Positions 1-7,984 of a DNA stretch of 39,597 nucleotides are shown piece by piece. How positions within the stretch are numbered: position 1 is the first letter of the stretch; the number at the start of each line of letters is the position of its first letter. This DNA comes from Maritimibacter sp. (GTDB lineage: Bacteria > Pseudomonadota > Alphaproteobacteria > Rhodobacterales > Rhodobacteraceae). The stretch covers positions 263,376-302,972 of the forward strand of contig NZVC01000029.1 of NCBI GenBank assembly GCA_002701395.1, written 5' to 3'. The notes beneath the pieces were generated by a model. The model searched no databases. It saw only the letters and a list, made by a program, of their open reading frames with translations, and had not been told where the DNA came from. A program made the translations under genes and the position numbers.

Positions 1-513
1 CAGGACATCGACCTGTCCGACCTAAGCTGGGACGACAGCCTTGTGTTCATCATCTTCTGGGTGCTGGCCTTCGTCGTGTTCCTGCAGTTCTTCACCCGCT
101 ACGTCCTGAACGACTCGTTGGGCTGGACGGAAGAGATCGCGCGCTTTCTGCTGATCGGCGTCACCTTCACCGGCGCGGTGATGGCGGTGCGCAAGCAGTC
201 GCATATCGCGGTCGAATTCCTGTACCGCTGGATTCCCCGCTTCGGGCGCAAGGTCGCCCAGCTGGTGATCGACGTCATAACCGTTGGCTTCTTCGGGCTT
301 CTGACCGGGCTGACCGTTCAGCTGGCGGGCCGGACCCGGCAGATGATGGTCTCGATCGATGTGCCCAAGTCCTACGTCTACTGGTTCGTCGCCGCCTGTT
401 TCGCGGTGATGACGCTGTACGCGCTGATTAACACGGTGCGCCACCTGCGCACCGGCTCGTCCAAACTTATTGATCCCCACCTTCACGCCGACGGCGTGCC
501 CCGGATGGACTAG
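1..513 (+). CDS. dctQ: TRAP transporter small permease (DctQ family), 5' partial
   Basis: This is the small membrane subunit of a tripartite ATP-independent periplasmic (TRAP) transporter, which pairs with the large permease to import a solute delivered by a periplasmic binding protein. The reading frame is open to the window edge, so the start is missing. Four hydrophobic segments are visible. The stretch around GWTEEIARF, followed by a G-rich helix and the RKQSHIAVEF motif, is typical of DctQ proteins. The large permease follows 11 bp later. The periplasmic binding subunit is not in the window and probably lies upstream. The substrate cannot be told from these subunits, and the symbol is family-level only. 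Confidence 0.9.
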   Translation, partial: QDIDLSDLSWDDSLVFIIFWVLAFVVFLQFFTRYVLNDSLGWTEEIARFLLIGVTFTGAVMAVRKQSHIAVEFLYRWIPRFGRKVAQLVIDVITVGFFGLLTGLTVQLAGRTRQMMVSIDVPKSYVYWFVAACFAVMTLYALINTVRHLRTGSSKLIDPHLHADGVPRMD

Positions 514-524
514 GAGTTCCCAAG

Positions 525-1805
525 TTGGAAATCGCCCTTCTTTTCGTGGCCCTGTTCGGGCTTCTCGTTTTCGGTGTGCCGGTGGCCATCGCGCTGGCGG
601 GATCGTCCGCGCTGTACGTCCTTGTCAGCGGCTCGGTGCCGCCGATGGTGGTGGCGCACCGCATGATCAACGGGGTCGACAGCTTTCCGCTGCTGGCGGT
701 GCCGTTCTTCATCCTTGCCGGCAACCTGATGAACACCGCCGGCATCACCGAGCGGATCTTCAACTTCGCCCTGTCGATGGTCGGCTGGATGCGCGGCGGG
801 CTGGGCCACGTCAACGTCGGCGCCAGCGTGATCTTCGCGGGCATGTCCGGTGCCGCCGTGGCGGACGCGGGCGGGCTTGGCGCCATCGAGATCAAGGCGA
901 TGCGCGACGCCAAGTACGACCCCGAGTTCGCGGTCGGCATCACCGCCGCATCGTCGACCATCGGGCCGATCATCCCGCCGTCGCTGCCGATGGTGATCTA
1001 CGGCGTCGTCGCCTCGGCCTCGATCGGGCAACTGTTCGCGGCGGGCTTCGTGCCGGGGCTGGTGATGGCGCTGTCGCTGATGGTGATGGTCGCGATCATG
1101 GCGCGCCGCCGGGGCTATCCCCGCGACCAGGCCTTCGTGGTCTCGGTTCTGCTGTCGAGCTTCCGCCGCGCGTTCCTGTCGCTGCTGACCCCGGTCATCA
1201 TCGTGGGCGGTATCCTGACCGGCGCCTTCACCCCGACCGAGGCCGCAGTGGCCGCCTGTGCGTGGGCGATGTTCCTTGGCCTGATCGTGTACCGCACCCT
1301 GAACTGGAAACGCTTCCTGCGGGTCAGCTTCGACACCATCGAGACGACGGCGGTCGTGCTTTTGGTGGTGGGCGCGGCGGCGATCTTCGCGTGGATCCTG
1401 ACCTCGAACCGGGTGCCCGAGCACGTCGCGGCGCTGTTGCTTGCCGCGTCTGACAGGCCGTGGATGATCCTGCTGCTGATCAACCTGATCCTGATCGTGG
1501 TCGGCTGTTTCATGGAAACCGTCGCGGCGATCACCATCATGGTGCCGGTGCTTCTGCCGGTGGCGGTGGCGATCGGGGTCGATCCGGTGCACTTCGGCGT
1601 CATCATGGTGCTGAACCTGATGCTGGGCCTGCTGACCCCGCCGGTGGGCATGGTGCTGTACGTGCTGTCGCGGATCGCCAAGATCCCGTTCGAACGCGCC
1701 GTGGTCGGCACCGCGCCGTTCCTCGTGCCGCTGGTTCTGGTGCTGCTGCTGATCACCTACGTCCCGGCCATCACGCTGTGGCTGCCGACGTTGATCTACC
1801 GCTGA
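525..1805 (+). CDS. dctM: TRAP transporter large permease (DctM family)
   Basis: This 426-residue protein is the large, ion-coupled translocation subunit of a TRAP transporter in the inner membrane. It is hydrophobic throughout with about a dozen membrane segments. It carries family landmarks such as MNTAGITERIFNFA near residue 68, the GMSGAAVADAGGLG segment near 106 and the C-terminal LNLMLGLLTPPVGMVLYV stretch. The TTG start was chosen because an AGGAG Shine-Dalgarno sequence overlaps the stop codon of the small permease just upstream. Full family length. It forms an operon with the preceding small subunit. The substrate is unknown. Confidence 0.95.
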   Translation: MEIALLFVALFGLLVFGVPVAIALAGSSALYVLVSGSVPPMVVAHRMINGVDSFPLLAVPFFILAGNLMNTAGITERIFNFALSMVGWMRGGLGHVNVGASVIFAGMSGAAVADAGGLGAIEIKAMRDAKYDPEFAVGITAASSTIGPIIPPSLPMVIYGVVASASIGQLFAAGFVPGLVMALSLMVMVAIMARRRGYPRDQAFVVSVLLSSFRRAFLSLLTPVIIVGGILTGAFTPTEAAVAACAWAMFLGLIVYRTLNWKRFLRVSFDTIETTAVVLLVVGAAAIFAWILTSNRVPEHVAALLLAASDRPWMILLLINLILIVVGCFMETVAAITIMVPVLLPVAVAIGVDPVHFGVIMVLNLMLGLLTPPVGMVLYVLSRIAKIPFERAVVGTAPFLVPLVLVLLLITYVPAITLWLPTLIYR

Positions 1806-1854
1806 CGAAACCGCGCGATCCGGTCGGGCAGGGCGCCCGCGCCGGGTCGCGCCG

Positions 1855-2415
1855 CTAGCGTGACCGCATCGCGCGGAACACCAGCATCAGGGCCAGCGCG
1901 GTGACCACCAGCCCGATGATATCCCCGACCAAGTAGACCACGCTGACCGACAGCGGCTGACCAGGCAGAAGGCGGCCCGAGAAGACCAGCGATTGGCCGA
2001 CCGAGTTCATGCCGGACGCGACAGCGCCCGTCAAAAGCAGCCAGGACCAGTGAAGGGTGGGCCGCCGGTCCGTTACGTGGGCGGGTCGCAGCATGCGCAG
2101 CAGCCCGAAGGCCAGCGGCGCCGACGCCGCGCCGACGGCGACCGATTTCAGCAGGACCGGGTCCGCGACATGGGCAAAGTCGTGCGACGTGAACAGAAAC
2201 TCGGACAGAAGCGCGCCAACGGCCAGCGGGAACACGGCGGTCCATCCCAGCAGCCATGCAGCCAGCACCCGGACGCCGTGCGGCAGGTACACAAGGCTCG
2301 CGTAGACGGTGATCTCGGGCATATACAGCGCCTGCACCGGCGCGATCAGCCACGCGGTCAGCCCGTGCGCCAGCAGGTAGGTCAGGACCACGACGACGAA
2401 AGCCCGTACCGTCAT
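1855..2415 (-). CDS. Small integral membrane protein of unknown function
   Basis: The 186-residue protein has about five or six hydrophobic segments separated by short loops and no soluble domain. The loop YLPHGVRVLAAWLLGW and the LLSEFLFT segment recall MASE1-like membrane modules, but I cannot assign a family firmly. It lies 60 bp downstream of a winged-helix regulator on the same strand, so the two may be co-transcribed. It converges with the TRAP operon, with only about 50 bp between stop codons. Its composition matches the flanking core genes, so it probably belongs to the chromosomal backbone rather than the island. Confidence 0.75.
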   Translation of the reverse strand: MTVRAFVVVVLTYLLAHGLTAWLIAPVQALYMPEITVYASLVYLPHGVRVLAAWLLGWTAVFPLAVGALLSEFLFTSHDFAHVADPVLLKSVAVGAASAPLAFGLLRMLRPAHVTDRRPTLHWSWLLLTGAVASGMNSVGQSLVFSGRLLPGQPLSVSVVYLVGDIIGLVVTALALMLVFRAMRSR

Positions 2416-2475
2416 GGCAGGGGGACCCGTTGCGCGTTCAGGCGATCAGTCGAGGGATGGGTCATGAAGGGATGG

Positions 2476-2799
2476 TCAGGCTGGCGCCTCGGGAAGGGCG
2501 GGCCCGACAAGGTCGCTGCGGACCACGTAAGCGCGGGCCCGCGTATCGCCAGCCCGTTCAAGGAACCCGCGCCCCAGCAGCGTGCGCACGGCGCGATAGA
2601 AGGTCGCCTGCGGGACCAGCCGCACAAGGCGATGATCGCGCAGGTCGTTCGAGGTGACGATGTGGTCGGGGCCGGCGCTGAGGCTGTGCGCCGCCAGCAA
2701 GACATCCCGTTCCGTGCGGCTGAGTCCGCCAAGCCCCATGTCGGTCTCAAGCTGCCGCAGCATATCGCGCAGTTCGAAGATCGAATTCAGCTTGTCCAT
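2476..2799 (-). CDS. Winged-helix (MarR-like) transcriptional regulator
   Basis: This short protein (107 residues) is almost entirely a winged helix-turn-helix. An N-terminal helix (ELRDMLRQLETDMG) is followed by LSRTERDVLLAAHSL, then a recognition-helix region ATFYRAVRTLLGRGFLERAG and a basic wing (RARAYVVR). The architecture is MarR-like but shorter than a typical 140-residue MarR protein. It is likely a cytoplasmic DNA-binding regulator acting as a dimer. A perfect palindrome lies about 57 bp upstream and is a candidate autoregulatory operator. The membrane protein downstream is the likely co-regulated gene. Confidence 0.75.
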   Translation of the reverse strand: MDKLNSIFELRDMLRQLETDMGLGGLSRTERDVLLAAHSLSAGPDHIVTSNDLRDHRLVRLVPQATFYRAVRTLLGRGFLERAGDTRARAYVVRSDLVGPALPEAPA

Positions 2800-2855
2800 G
2801 TCAGGCCCCGCTTCGGGCGACGCTGGCGCGCCGCAAAAATCGTTCCGGAAAACAA

Positions 2856-2872
2856 TTTATCATAGTGATAAA
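2856..2872. promoter_or_regulatory. Perfect palindrome TTTATCA-TAG-TGATAAA, candidate operator
   Basis: Two perfect 7-bp arms flank a 3-bp centre, located 57 bp upstream of the winged-helix regulator start. The AT-rich dyad stands out in high-GC DNA and is about the size of a MarR-type operator. The position fits autoregulation of the regulator/membrane-protein pair. Binding by that regulator is inferred. Confidence 0.5.
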
Positions 2873-3141
2873 CTCTTGGAATCAATGCCCAGCCGTAGTA
2901 ATATTTTCTCAGGCAACATTCCGTGAGTGGTGAGCCAACTTTCATTTCAGCAGTTTGACCTCGGCGGCTCTGTCTGCCGGGGTCCATTTTGTTGAAACAT
3001 AGCAAATTCTGCATCCGTCCGTCCAGCATTTCGTGCAATCCGTACGCAGGAATTCCGATTTCGGTTAAACCACCAATGCCATCGCAACCGGGCCCCATGG
3101 CGGGGTAATCCGATTTTCGACGACGGCTGCCAACTGAAGGA

Positions 3142-3160
3142 AAGTGGCGGAGGGGATGGG
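3142..3160. repeat. Possible attachment-site remnant resembling the tRNA-Ser 3' end
   Basis: AAGTGGCGGAG at 3142-3152 is identical to 35255-35265, the last bases of the tRNA-Ser gene plus flank, in the same orientation. Over 19 bases the two agree at 15 positions. A direct repeat of a tRNA 3' end about 32 kb away is what integration at a tRNA gene leaves behind. The match is short and could be chance, and the known recombinases in the window are serine-type, which do not usually use tRNA genes. Confidence 0.25.
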
Positions 3161-3247
3161 CCTGATATCCAACCTTCTCCGGACGCTAAGTCATTGACAT
3201 TGCTTGATATAAAATAGAATCCAAAAACCAGCCGCGCAGAAATGCCA

Positions 3248-4171
3248 TCAGAGAAGCGCGATGTCCGCCCCGCCTCCTTGGGCCAAAAGCGAGTTGTTTT
3301 GAGCTGTGGCACTCTCCATCTTTACCATTACCTCCATCGAAAGCAGATCGACGTTCGTTCCGATGAACGTGCCGGCTACCGGCGTGACCTGCGCGATGTT
3401 CCGGGCCACAGCGAGCGGTATCAAGTTTCCGGACCCGACGCTCCGGTTCGTTGGATCGAAGGCAATCCAACCAGCACCGGGGATAAACATCTCGACCCAA
3501 GCATGTGTAGATCCTGGACCCGCCGACCCGACGAGGCCTATTTCGGGATCGGACAGATAGCCGGAGACGATGCGGACTCCCAGGCCAAGACGGCGGGCTG
3601 CCTCTGCAAGCAGGACCGCGAAGTCGCGGCACGAACCCCAACCCCTGTCGAGGGTCTCGATCGGCGACTGGGTGCCTTCGTCATCGCGGCTCTGGTAGGA
3701 AATCTGCGTGAACACGCCATTGCTGATGTCCTTCAGCAAAGACAGCGTGTCGGTCGGGCGCGCCATGATAAATCCCTCGACCCATCGGGAAAGGCGGCCA
3801 TCGACGTCATCGTATTGCGGCACCGTCAGAGCACCTAGGTCCGTCCATTCGTCGGCGGCGTAGACAAAGGGGTACTGGGCAGCCGATGCAGCGATAGCAA
3901 AGACCGGCCAGGCGGGCGCGGTCAGCTCCACGCTGGCGCGGCTTTCGATCACCAGATGATCTGTCGGATCGTCAAAGACGATGGTGGCGATCGCGTTGCC
4001 GGCAACATCATGCGCCCAGCTTACGGTCGCCGTCGGAATAATGGACAGATCGTGCGAGAAAAGACGCAATTCCCGCGTTTCGCGGGGACGCAGCATCAAC
4101 CTGTGCGGTCCTAGAGAAACCGCATGACGGTATCGGTAGGTTGTGGTGTGAAGGATGTCGAGGCAGGCCAA
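3248..4171 (-). CDS. Transglutaminase-like cysteine protease family protein
   Basis: The 307-residue protein has the bacterial layout of an N-terminal beta-rich region ([21 protein letters not shown], residues 9-29) followed by a transglutaminase-like core. The catalytic triad appears complete: Cys181 in GWGSCRDFA, His223 in STHAWVEM and Asp239 in FDPTN. Family members are papain-fold peptidases or amide-bond enzymes of unknown substrate; no signal peptide is evident. The start is TTG; no ATG exists before residue 26, and the conserved N-terminal strand begins at once. It lies 52 bp downstream of a zinc-ribbon gene and closes a long minus-strand run. A second, divergent paralogue lies at 5313-6119. 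Confidence 0.88.
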   Translation of the reverse strand: MACLDILHTTTYRYRHAVSLGPHRLMLRPRETRELRLFSHDLSIIPTATVSWAHDVAGNAIATIVFDDPTDHLVIESRASVELTAPAWPVFAIAASAAQYPFVYAADEWTDLGALTVPQYDDVDGRLSRWVEGFIMARPTDTLSLLKDISNGVFTQISYQSRDDEGTQSPIETLDRGWGSCRDFAVLLAEAARRLGLGVRIVSGYLSDPEIGLVGSAGPGSTHAWVEMFIPGAGWIAFDPTNRSVGSGNLIPLAVARNIAQVTPVAGTFIGTNVDLLSMEVMVKMESATAQNNSLLAQGGGADIALL

Positions 4172-4223
4172 AATTTGAGGGTCCAGTGTGGTTCGAGGAA
4201 GACTGCACGCACGTCGAAGAGGA

Positions 4224-4433
4224 TCAGCGACGGCGTGATGCGCCCGGACTGTCGGGCACTGCGTTTCGCCAGGCGTTCAACCCCTTGCAGCGCCGACAGA
4301 TCCGCTCTCCGAAACCTTCGCTCCAGAACAAGGTTTCGCACCGCAGGCATTGGCGTTCCTGCGGAACGTCGCGCCGGGCCCGAACGGTCGTAATGTATAG
4401 CCGTTCGCCTTCGGCCATGGCCTCGTCCGACAT
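4224..4433 (-). CDS. Small zinc-ribbon-like protein
   Basis: The 69-residue protein has two CxxC knuckles (CLRC and CRRC) separated by about 15 residues, the pattern of a structural zinc ribbon, followed by a basic C-terminus. It begins [14 protein letters not shown] chose the ATG because its A overlaps the last base of the upstream gene's TGA (TGATG), a translational-coupling arrangement; a TTG one codon earlier is possible. The role is unknown. Small proteins of this type often bind nucleic acid or scaffold a partner, but nothing here decides that. Confidence 0.7.
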   Translation of the reverse strand: MSDEAMAEGERLYITTVRARRDVPQERQCLRCETLFWSEGFGERICRRCKGLNAWRNAVPDSPGASRRR

Positions 4434-4966
4434 CAAGTCTGTCCCGCGACTTGGCGGCCTAGCGATCGCGGCAGTGTTCCCGATCTTGAAGGCATTCCTT
4501 CGTTTTCGGCGGCCTGGATTGACGCATCGTCCCGCGGTTTTTTGGTGGTCGTCGCCGACGCCGGCATATTCTGATCGGGATCAGGCGTCCCACGCTCAGA
4601 ATAAAGATGTCGCAGATGCGCCTCGGAGACTCCGTCAGCCTTCATCACGAGGCGCACCATTGGATCTGCCAGCATTTCCTCGAGGAAGAAGTCAGATAGC
4701 GCCTTACCCGTCAGCTTGTCCCTGGCACGTGCGTGGTCGAGGTCGGCAAGGGAAACGGTCAGGGTCCTGGTCAGTCCAGGATGCGATGTCCGGGGATGAA
4801 GGTTCACCAGGACGGAGGCCTTCCAGGCTGCGGGATCCTTTCGATCCGGGGGTGAAACCAACTCTGTTTCGATCTCGTACTCTCCCGCCGGGAGCGTCTC
4901 GTTGAAGCCGGGTACAGTGAACGGTCGGGCGAACACCGCGACGGCCTTGCTCGTCAGATCTTCCAT
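4433..4966 (-). CDS. Hypothetical protein, paralogue of the 7981-8295 product
   Basis: The start at MEDLTSKAV follows a GAGAGG ribosome-binding sequence and gives 177 residues; the open frame extends 20 codons further without support. Near the N-terminus it has FTVPGFNETLPAGEYEIETE, which matches RFTLPGYPGDLPPGDYEVLVEE in the product of 7981-8295, so the two share a domain. The middle part is helical (SLADLDHARARDKLTGKALSDF) and the tail contains IQAAENEGMPSRS, which recurs near 7070-7101. Function unknown. It is coupled to the zinc-ribbon gene and belongs to the minus-strand cluster. Confidence 0.75.
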   Translation of the reverse strand: MEDLTSKAVAVFARPFTVPGFNETLPAGEYEIETELVSPPDRKDPAAWKASVLVNLHPRTSHPGLTRTLTVSLADLDHARARDKLTGKALSDFFLEEMLADPMVRLVMKADGVSEAHLRHLYSERGTPDPDQNMPASATTTKKPRDDASIQAAENEGMPSRSGTLPRSLGRQVAGQT

Positions 4967-5042
4967 CGGCGTGATCCTCTCCCTTGATGCTGCGGGTGGT
5001 CCGCGCCCCATTTGAGGATGGGGCACGTGGCCTCTGCAGGTC

Positions 5043-5180
5043 TCAAGATGTCTTGGATTTCGTTGGCGCTTCCTTGCCGGCGGCCTTGGGCTCGTTCGCT
5101 TTGGCAGGAGTCTTCGCGGTCTCCGCAGGCTTCGGCTTCATTGCGGCCGCAGCCCTGGCAGTCAGGTCCTTGAAGGACAT
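5043..5180 (-). CDS. Ala/Lys/Pro-rich micro-protein (45 aa)
   Basis: A short reading frame begins MSFKDLTARAAAAMKPK and continues as an Ala, Lys and Pro-rich, presumably disordered tail ending TKSKTS. An AAAGGA Shine-Dalgarno sequence sits about 8 bp before the ATG. It lies between the second transglutaminase-like gene and the 4433-4966 gene on the same strand. The low-complexity basic composition resembles the other small proteins of this block (9614-9802, 13254-13388). Function unknown. Confidence 0.55.
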   Translation of the reverse strand: MSFKDLTARAAAAMKPKPAETAKTPAKANEPKAAGKEAPTKSKTS

Positions 5181-5312
5181 GTCATCGATCCTTTGATTGG
5201 CCGGCGCAAACTCGTCGTCCATTGTGGACTGGGAGGCTTGGCATCGGTTCTACATATATGGGGACCAGCCACTCAATTTACGACGGCGCACTTCGAAGAA
5301 AACCAAAGTCAG

Positions 5313-6119
5313 TTAGGCCAATTCATCGGTCCAGACCTTGAATTCCGTCAAAGTGTTTTCCCCGAATGTCTGGGTCAGCGGCACATCGGCGGCATCGCGG
5401 CCGCGCGCAATCAGAATTCTCGCAAACCTCGGTTTGTTGTTGCGCGGGTCGAACATGTGCCATTCACCAGCGAGAAAGACCTCCATCCATGCGGCGAAGT
5501 CTCCAGGCGGATGCGGGAGAGGCTCACCAATGTCGCTCAGATATCCGGTGCAGTAACGTGCCGGAATATTCATGCAGCGACACAAGGCGATAGCGAGATG
5601 GGCAAAATCGCGGCAGACGCCCTGTCGCTCGGCCATCGTCTGCGATGCGGTGCGCGTCGATTTCGCCTGCATGTAGTCGAAGCGGACATGTTCGTGCACG
5701 AAATCGCAGATCGCTTGAACACGGAACCAACCGGGTTCCGTGTTCTCGAAAAGTCGCCAGGCTTCCTCCGAGAGAAGATCGGTATCGCAATACCGGCTAC
5801 CCTGCAAGAACACGAGTGTCTCGAACGGCAGATCCTGAACCGCGTACTGCTGCGCGTCGGGAAAGACGGGATCGGGCTGGCCGGTATCGCGGAAGATGCC
5901 GTCTGTCGACAGGGTGAAGTCGCCCTCCGGAGCCAGCATGCGCGTACACCAGTTGCCGAAGCCATCCCGGTAGCTCTCGAGCGGCACGCTGGGGGAGGTC
6001 ACGAGATAGTCCGCGCGCTCCAGGTCGCCGAAGCGCGAATAGTGGACGTTCAGCATCGCGATCATGGGCGTCGGCTGTGGAAAGCTGTAGCGCAGACGAC
6101 ACCCTATGCTGACCCGCAT
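5313..6119 (-). CDS. Transglutaminase-like protein, second paralogue with altered His site
   Basis: With the start at MRVSIGCRLRYSF the protein has 268 residues and begins with the family's N-terminal strand and the QPTPMIAMLNVHYSR motif. Longer starts (to 6179) would overlap the preceding gene and lack support. The nucleophile Cys169 is in RQGVCRDFA and the Asp in HMFDPRNN. At the position where the first paralogue has THAW, this one has FAAW, so the usual catalytic His is absent. It may be a divergent subfamily, use another residue (His221 is nearby) or be non-catalytic. It lies 34 bp after the secreted repeat-protein gene, in the same operon-like run. Confidence 0.85.
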   Translation of the reverse strand: MRVSIGCRLRYSFPQPTPMIAMLNVHYSRFGDLERADYLVTSPSVPLESYRDGFGNWCTRMLAPEGDFTLSTDGIFRDTGQPDPVFPDAQQYAVQDLPFETLVFLQGSRYCDTDLLSEEAWRLFENTEPGWFRVQAICDFVHEHVRFDYMQAKSTRTASQTMAERQGVCRDFAHLAIALCRCMNIPARYCTGYLSDIGEPLPHPPGDFAAWMEVFLAGEWHMFDPRNNKPRFARILIARGRDAADVPLTQTFGENTLTEFKVWTDELA

Positions 6120-6153
6120 GCCAGACGCACGGCCGCGCATCGTCTTGTCAATT

Positions 6154-6936
6154 CTATCTTCCAAGGATGCACGCCCCATCGGAGAGCTGGTAGCCTCGAT
6201 TGCAACTCCACCGGTTGCCGGATCGGTCGAGATTGGCGTTCAACGGCAAATTGATAGCGACGCAGACGCCGCTCAGAGGCTCGTATCCACGCTGACAGCG
6301 CCAGCCCGGTCCATAGGATGCCTGGTCAAGAAACGCGTTCACCGGCACCACGATGGCGTCGCATCGGTCGTCGATCTTGACGAACCCTCGTTCGCACGCC
6401 CAGGCGGCGCCATAGTCTGCGTTGGTCAGATATGCATTCGTCGGCACGGCAATCGGCTCGCAGGCGTTGGAACTGGCCGAGAAACCACGCTCGCATTTCC
6501 AACCGGAGCCTGAGGTGTCGTCGATGAGATAGGCGTTGTCTGGCAGGACGATGGACAAACATGCGTCGCGTTCTTGCCGGTACCCGCGTTCGCATTGCCA
6601 ATCGTAGCCGGAAGACCGCAGGAAGGCGTTGGCAGGCACCGGGATGGGATTGCAGGACGTCCCGCCCACTTCCTCATATCCACGATCGCACTCCCACCCC
6701 GTCCCGTAGGAGCGTCCGGTTGGATAGGCATGCTCGGGGATATCAAGCGCGAGGCATTTGTTGCCTTCCACCCGGTAACCGAGATTGCAGACCCAGCCGC
6801 TGCCATAGCTGCGCGGCTGAGCGTTCTCGGGCATCGGGCCCGTGCCATCCTGCGCCAAAACTGGGAAGGCCAAGGACGCGATCACACCAGCTATTGCTGC
6901 CGTTCTCGCGATCAGCCTCGCTAGGGGATGTCTCAT
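6154..6936 (-). CDS. Secreted protein of seven cysteine-pair repeats
   Basis: From the ATG preceded by AAGGAG, the 260-residue protein has a clear signal peptide (MRHPLARLIARTAAIAG, ending FPVLA-QDG). The rest is seven tandem modules of about 33 residues with the approximate pattern YGxGWxCxRGYxxxxxxCxxIxVPxNAYL, two Cys per module, consistent with one disulfide each in the periplasm or outside. The open frame runs upstream in phase to an ATG at 7140 that overlaps the previous stop as ATGA. That longer form would bury the signal peptide, so I prefer the internal start. The upstream in-frame part contains the duplicated AENEGMPSR peptide. Function unknown; an extracellular binding or envelope role is plausible. 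Confidence 0.8.
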   Translation of the reverse strand: MRHPLARLIARTAAIAGVIASLAFPVLAQDGTGPMPENAQPRSYGSGWVCNLGYRVEGNKCLALDIPEHAYPTGRSYGTGWECDRGYEEVGGTSCNPIPVPANAFLRSSGYDWQCERGYRQERDACLSIVLPDNAYLIDDTSGSGWKCERGFSASSNACEPIAVPTNAYLTNADYGAAWACERGFVKIDDRCDAIVVPVNAFLDQASYGPGWRCQRGYEPLSGVCVAINLPLNANLDRSGNRWSCNRGYQLSDGACILGR

Positions 6937-7136
6937 CGCCGCTTGCTCCTTGGCGGACCAGATTCCGCCGGTTGCTGCGGGTGTCTTCGATAGCTCAAGC
7001 GTGAGCGTTCCGGTCAGCCGTCGGGTGCGTGCAACCGGTGTTAGGGAGGCCTTTGAGTTCGGTCTCGATGGCATGCCTTCGTTCTCGGCCACCTGGATCG
7101 AGAAGTCCTGCGGAACTGTCGGATGAGTGCTACCGG

Positions 7137-7601
7137 TCATCGGGGCGACAACTTGTGCAAGGCCGCAGCGGCAAGAGCATGTTCCTTCTGGTGGTAATCG
7201 CGGCGGAACTTGCCATCCACCTGCACCTCCCAGATGCCGTTTCTTTCGCGCACCTCAACCCCACCTTGCTGCGCTGACCGGTCCATGGAAGACCCCTTTT
7301 CCCCTTTGCTTCTGGACGGCACGAGGGCTAGGTCCGGCTTCTTCGATTTCGGCGCGCGCGCTTCTCCGAGGAGCATTACGGCGCGAATGAATTCCTCCAC
7401 GTAGTCGTCGGTTTCGCGGTGGTCATGTTCGTGCCGGGCCATACTCATCGGCTCGACGAACCGTTCTCGAAGGTGGTCCACGAAACGTGGTTCGGTACTG
7501 GCCATGTAGGCGATTAGAGCTTGCAGGATCCGTTCATGAGCCAGCACACGCCGTTCGAGGTCGGTGGTCTCGGGGGAAGCTATCGGCATGGCGCGGTTCA
7601 T
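7137..7601 (-). CDS. Hypothetical protein (154 aa), coupled within the minus-strand operon
   Basis: The protein has a helical N-terminal half (ERRVLAHERILQALIAYM, then FVDHLRERFVEPMSMARHEHDHRETDDYVEEFIRAVM), a Lys/Pro linker, and a C-terminal part with EVRERNGIWEVQVDGKFRRDY that reads like a small beta hairpin. No family is recognised. Its ATG overlaps the stop of the membrane-anchored gene upstream (ATGA), and its own stop overlaps an ATG at 7140 in the same manner, so translation is probably coupled through this run. No signal peptide or membrane segment is seen. Confidence 0.7.
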   Translation of the reverse strand: MNRAMPIASPETTDLERRVLAHERILQALIAYMASTEPRFVDHLRERFVEPMSMARHEHDHRETDDYVEEFIRAVMLLGEARAPKSKKPDLALVPSRSKGEKGSSMDRSAQQGGVEVRERNGIWEVQVDGKFRRDYHQKEHALAAAALHKLSPR

Positions 7602-7984
7602 CCTTCATCGACCGCGCTATCGGGGCGCTCCGGCAACGCGTCAACATCAAGGGCTGCCAGGCAGGCCTGCGCGATGTCGCGGTTTGGAGCGTCTGTTCCA
7701 GGCGCCGTCGCCCAGCCAGTTTCCATCAGAGCATCGCGCCGCTGATAGGTCGAGGCGGCCCTGATCGTTTCAAGCTTTTCGGCTCGTGCTGGGTCAGAGT
7801 TTGCCATCTCAAGGCAAACCGGCACCATGGAGGAGACGACATTGTCCTGGGACATCGCTATCGCCCTGTCATTTGCGGTTCCACCAGTCACCCAGCCGCC
7901 CCAGGTAAAACCGACCACGCCAACAAGAGCCGCGCCGATCACGGCACCATAAATGCCGGGCTTGAGCCATTCGGGAGCATTCAT
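7598..7984 (-). CDS. Membrane-anchored hypothetical protein
   Basis: A single N-terminal membrane segment (PGIYGAVIGAALVGVVGFTW) is followed by about 90 mostly helical residues, suggesting a bitopic protein with a periplasmic or cytoplasmic C-terminal domain. Two Cys residues (PVCLEMA and AQACLAA) lie in that domain. The ATG overlaps the upstream gene's stop by four bases (ATGA) and its own stop overlaps the next start likewise. No function can be assigned. Confidence 0.75.
   Translation of the reverse strand: MNAPEWLKPGIYGAVIGAALVGVVGFTWGGWVTGGTANDRAIAMSQDNVVSSMVPVCLEMANSDPARAEKLETIRAASTYQRRDALMETGWATAPGTDAPNRDIAQACLAALDVDALPERPDSAVDEG

Larger units (their letters stand above)
2800..3247. 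other. Gene-poor stretch, probable left junction of accessory DNA
   Basis: About 450 bases without a convincing gene. Overlapping open frames exist on the minus strand but have no ribosome-binding site and no recognisable domain. The stretch is more AT-rich than the TRAP region, holds the 2856-2872 palindrome, and ends in a fragment resembling a tRNA-Ser 3' end (3142-3160). It separates core-like genes on the left from the accessory cluster on the right. Confidence 0.4.

Noticed and set aside
510..1592. Long minus-strand open frame opposite the TRAP large permease
   Set aside because: It is the codon-bias shadow of a GC-rich gene: Arg/His/Asp-rich, no domain, and the plus-strand product is a clear DctM protein.
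2787..3312. Overlapping minus-strand frames in the left junction
   Set aside because: They lack start signals and known motifs, and their residue mix looks random; not supported as genes or as transposase remnants.
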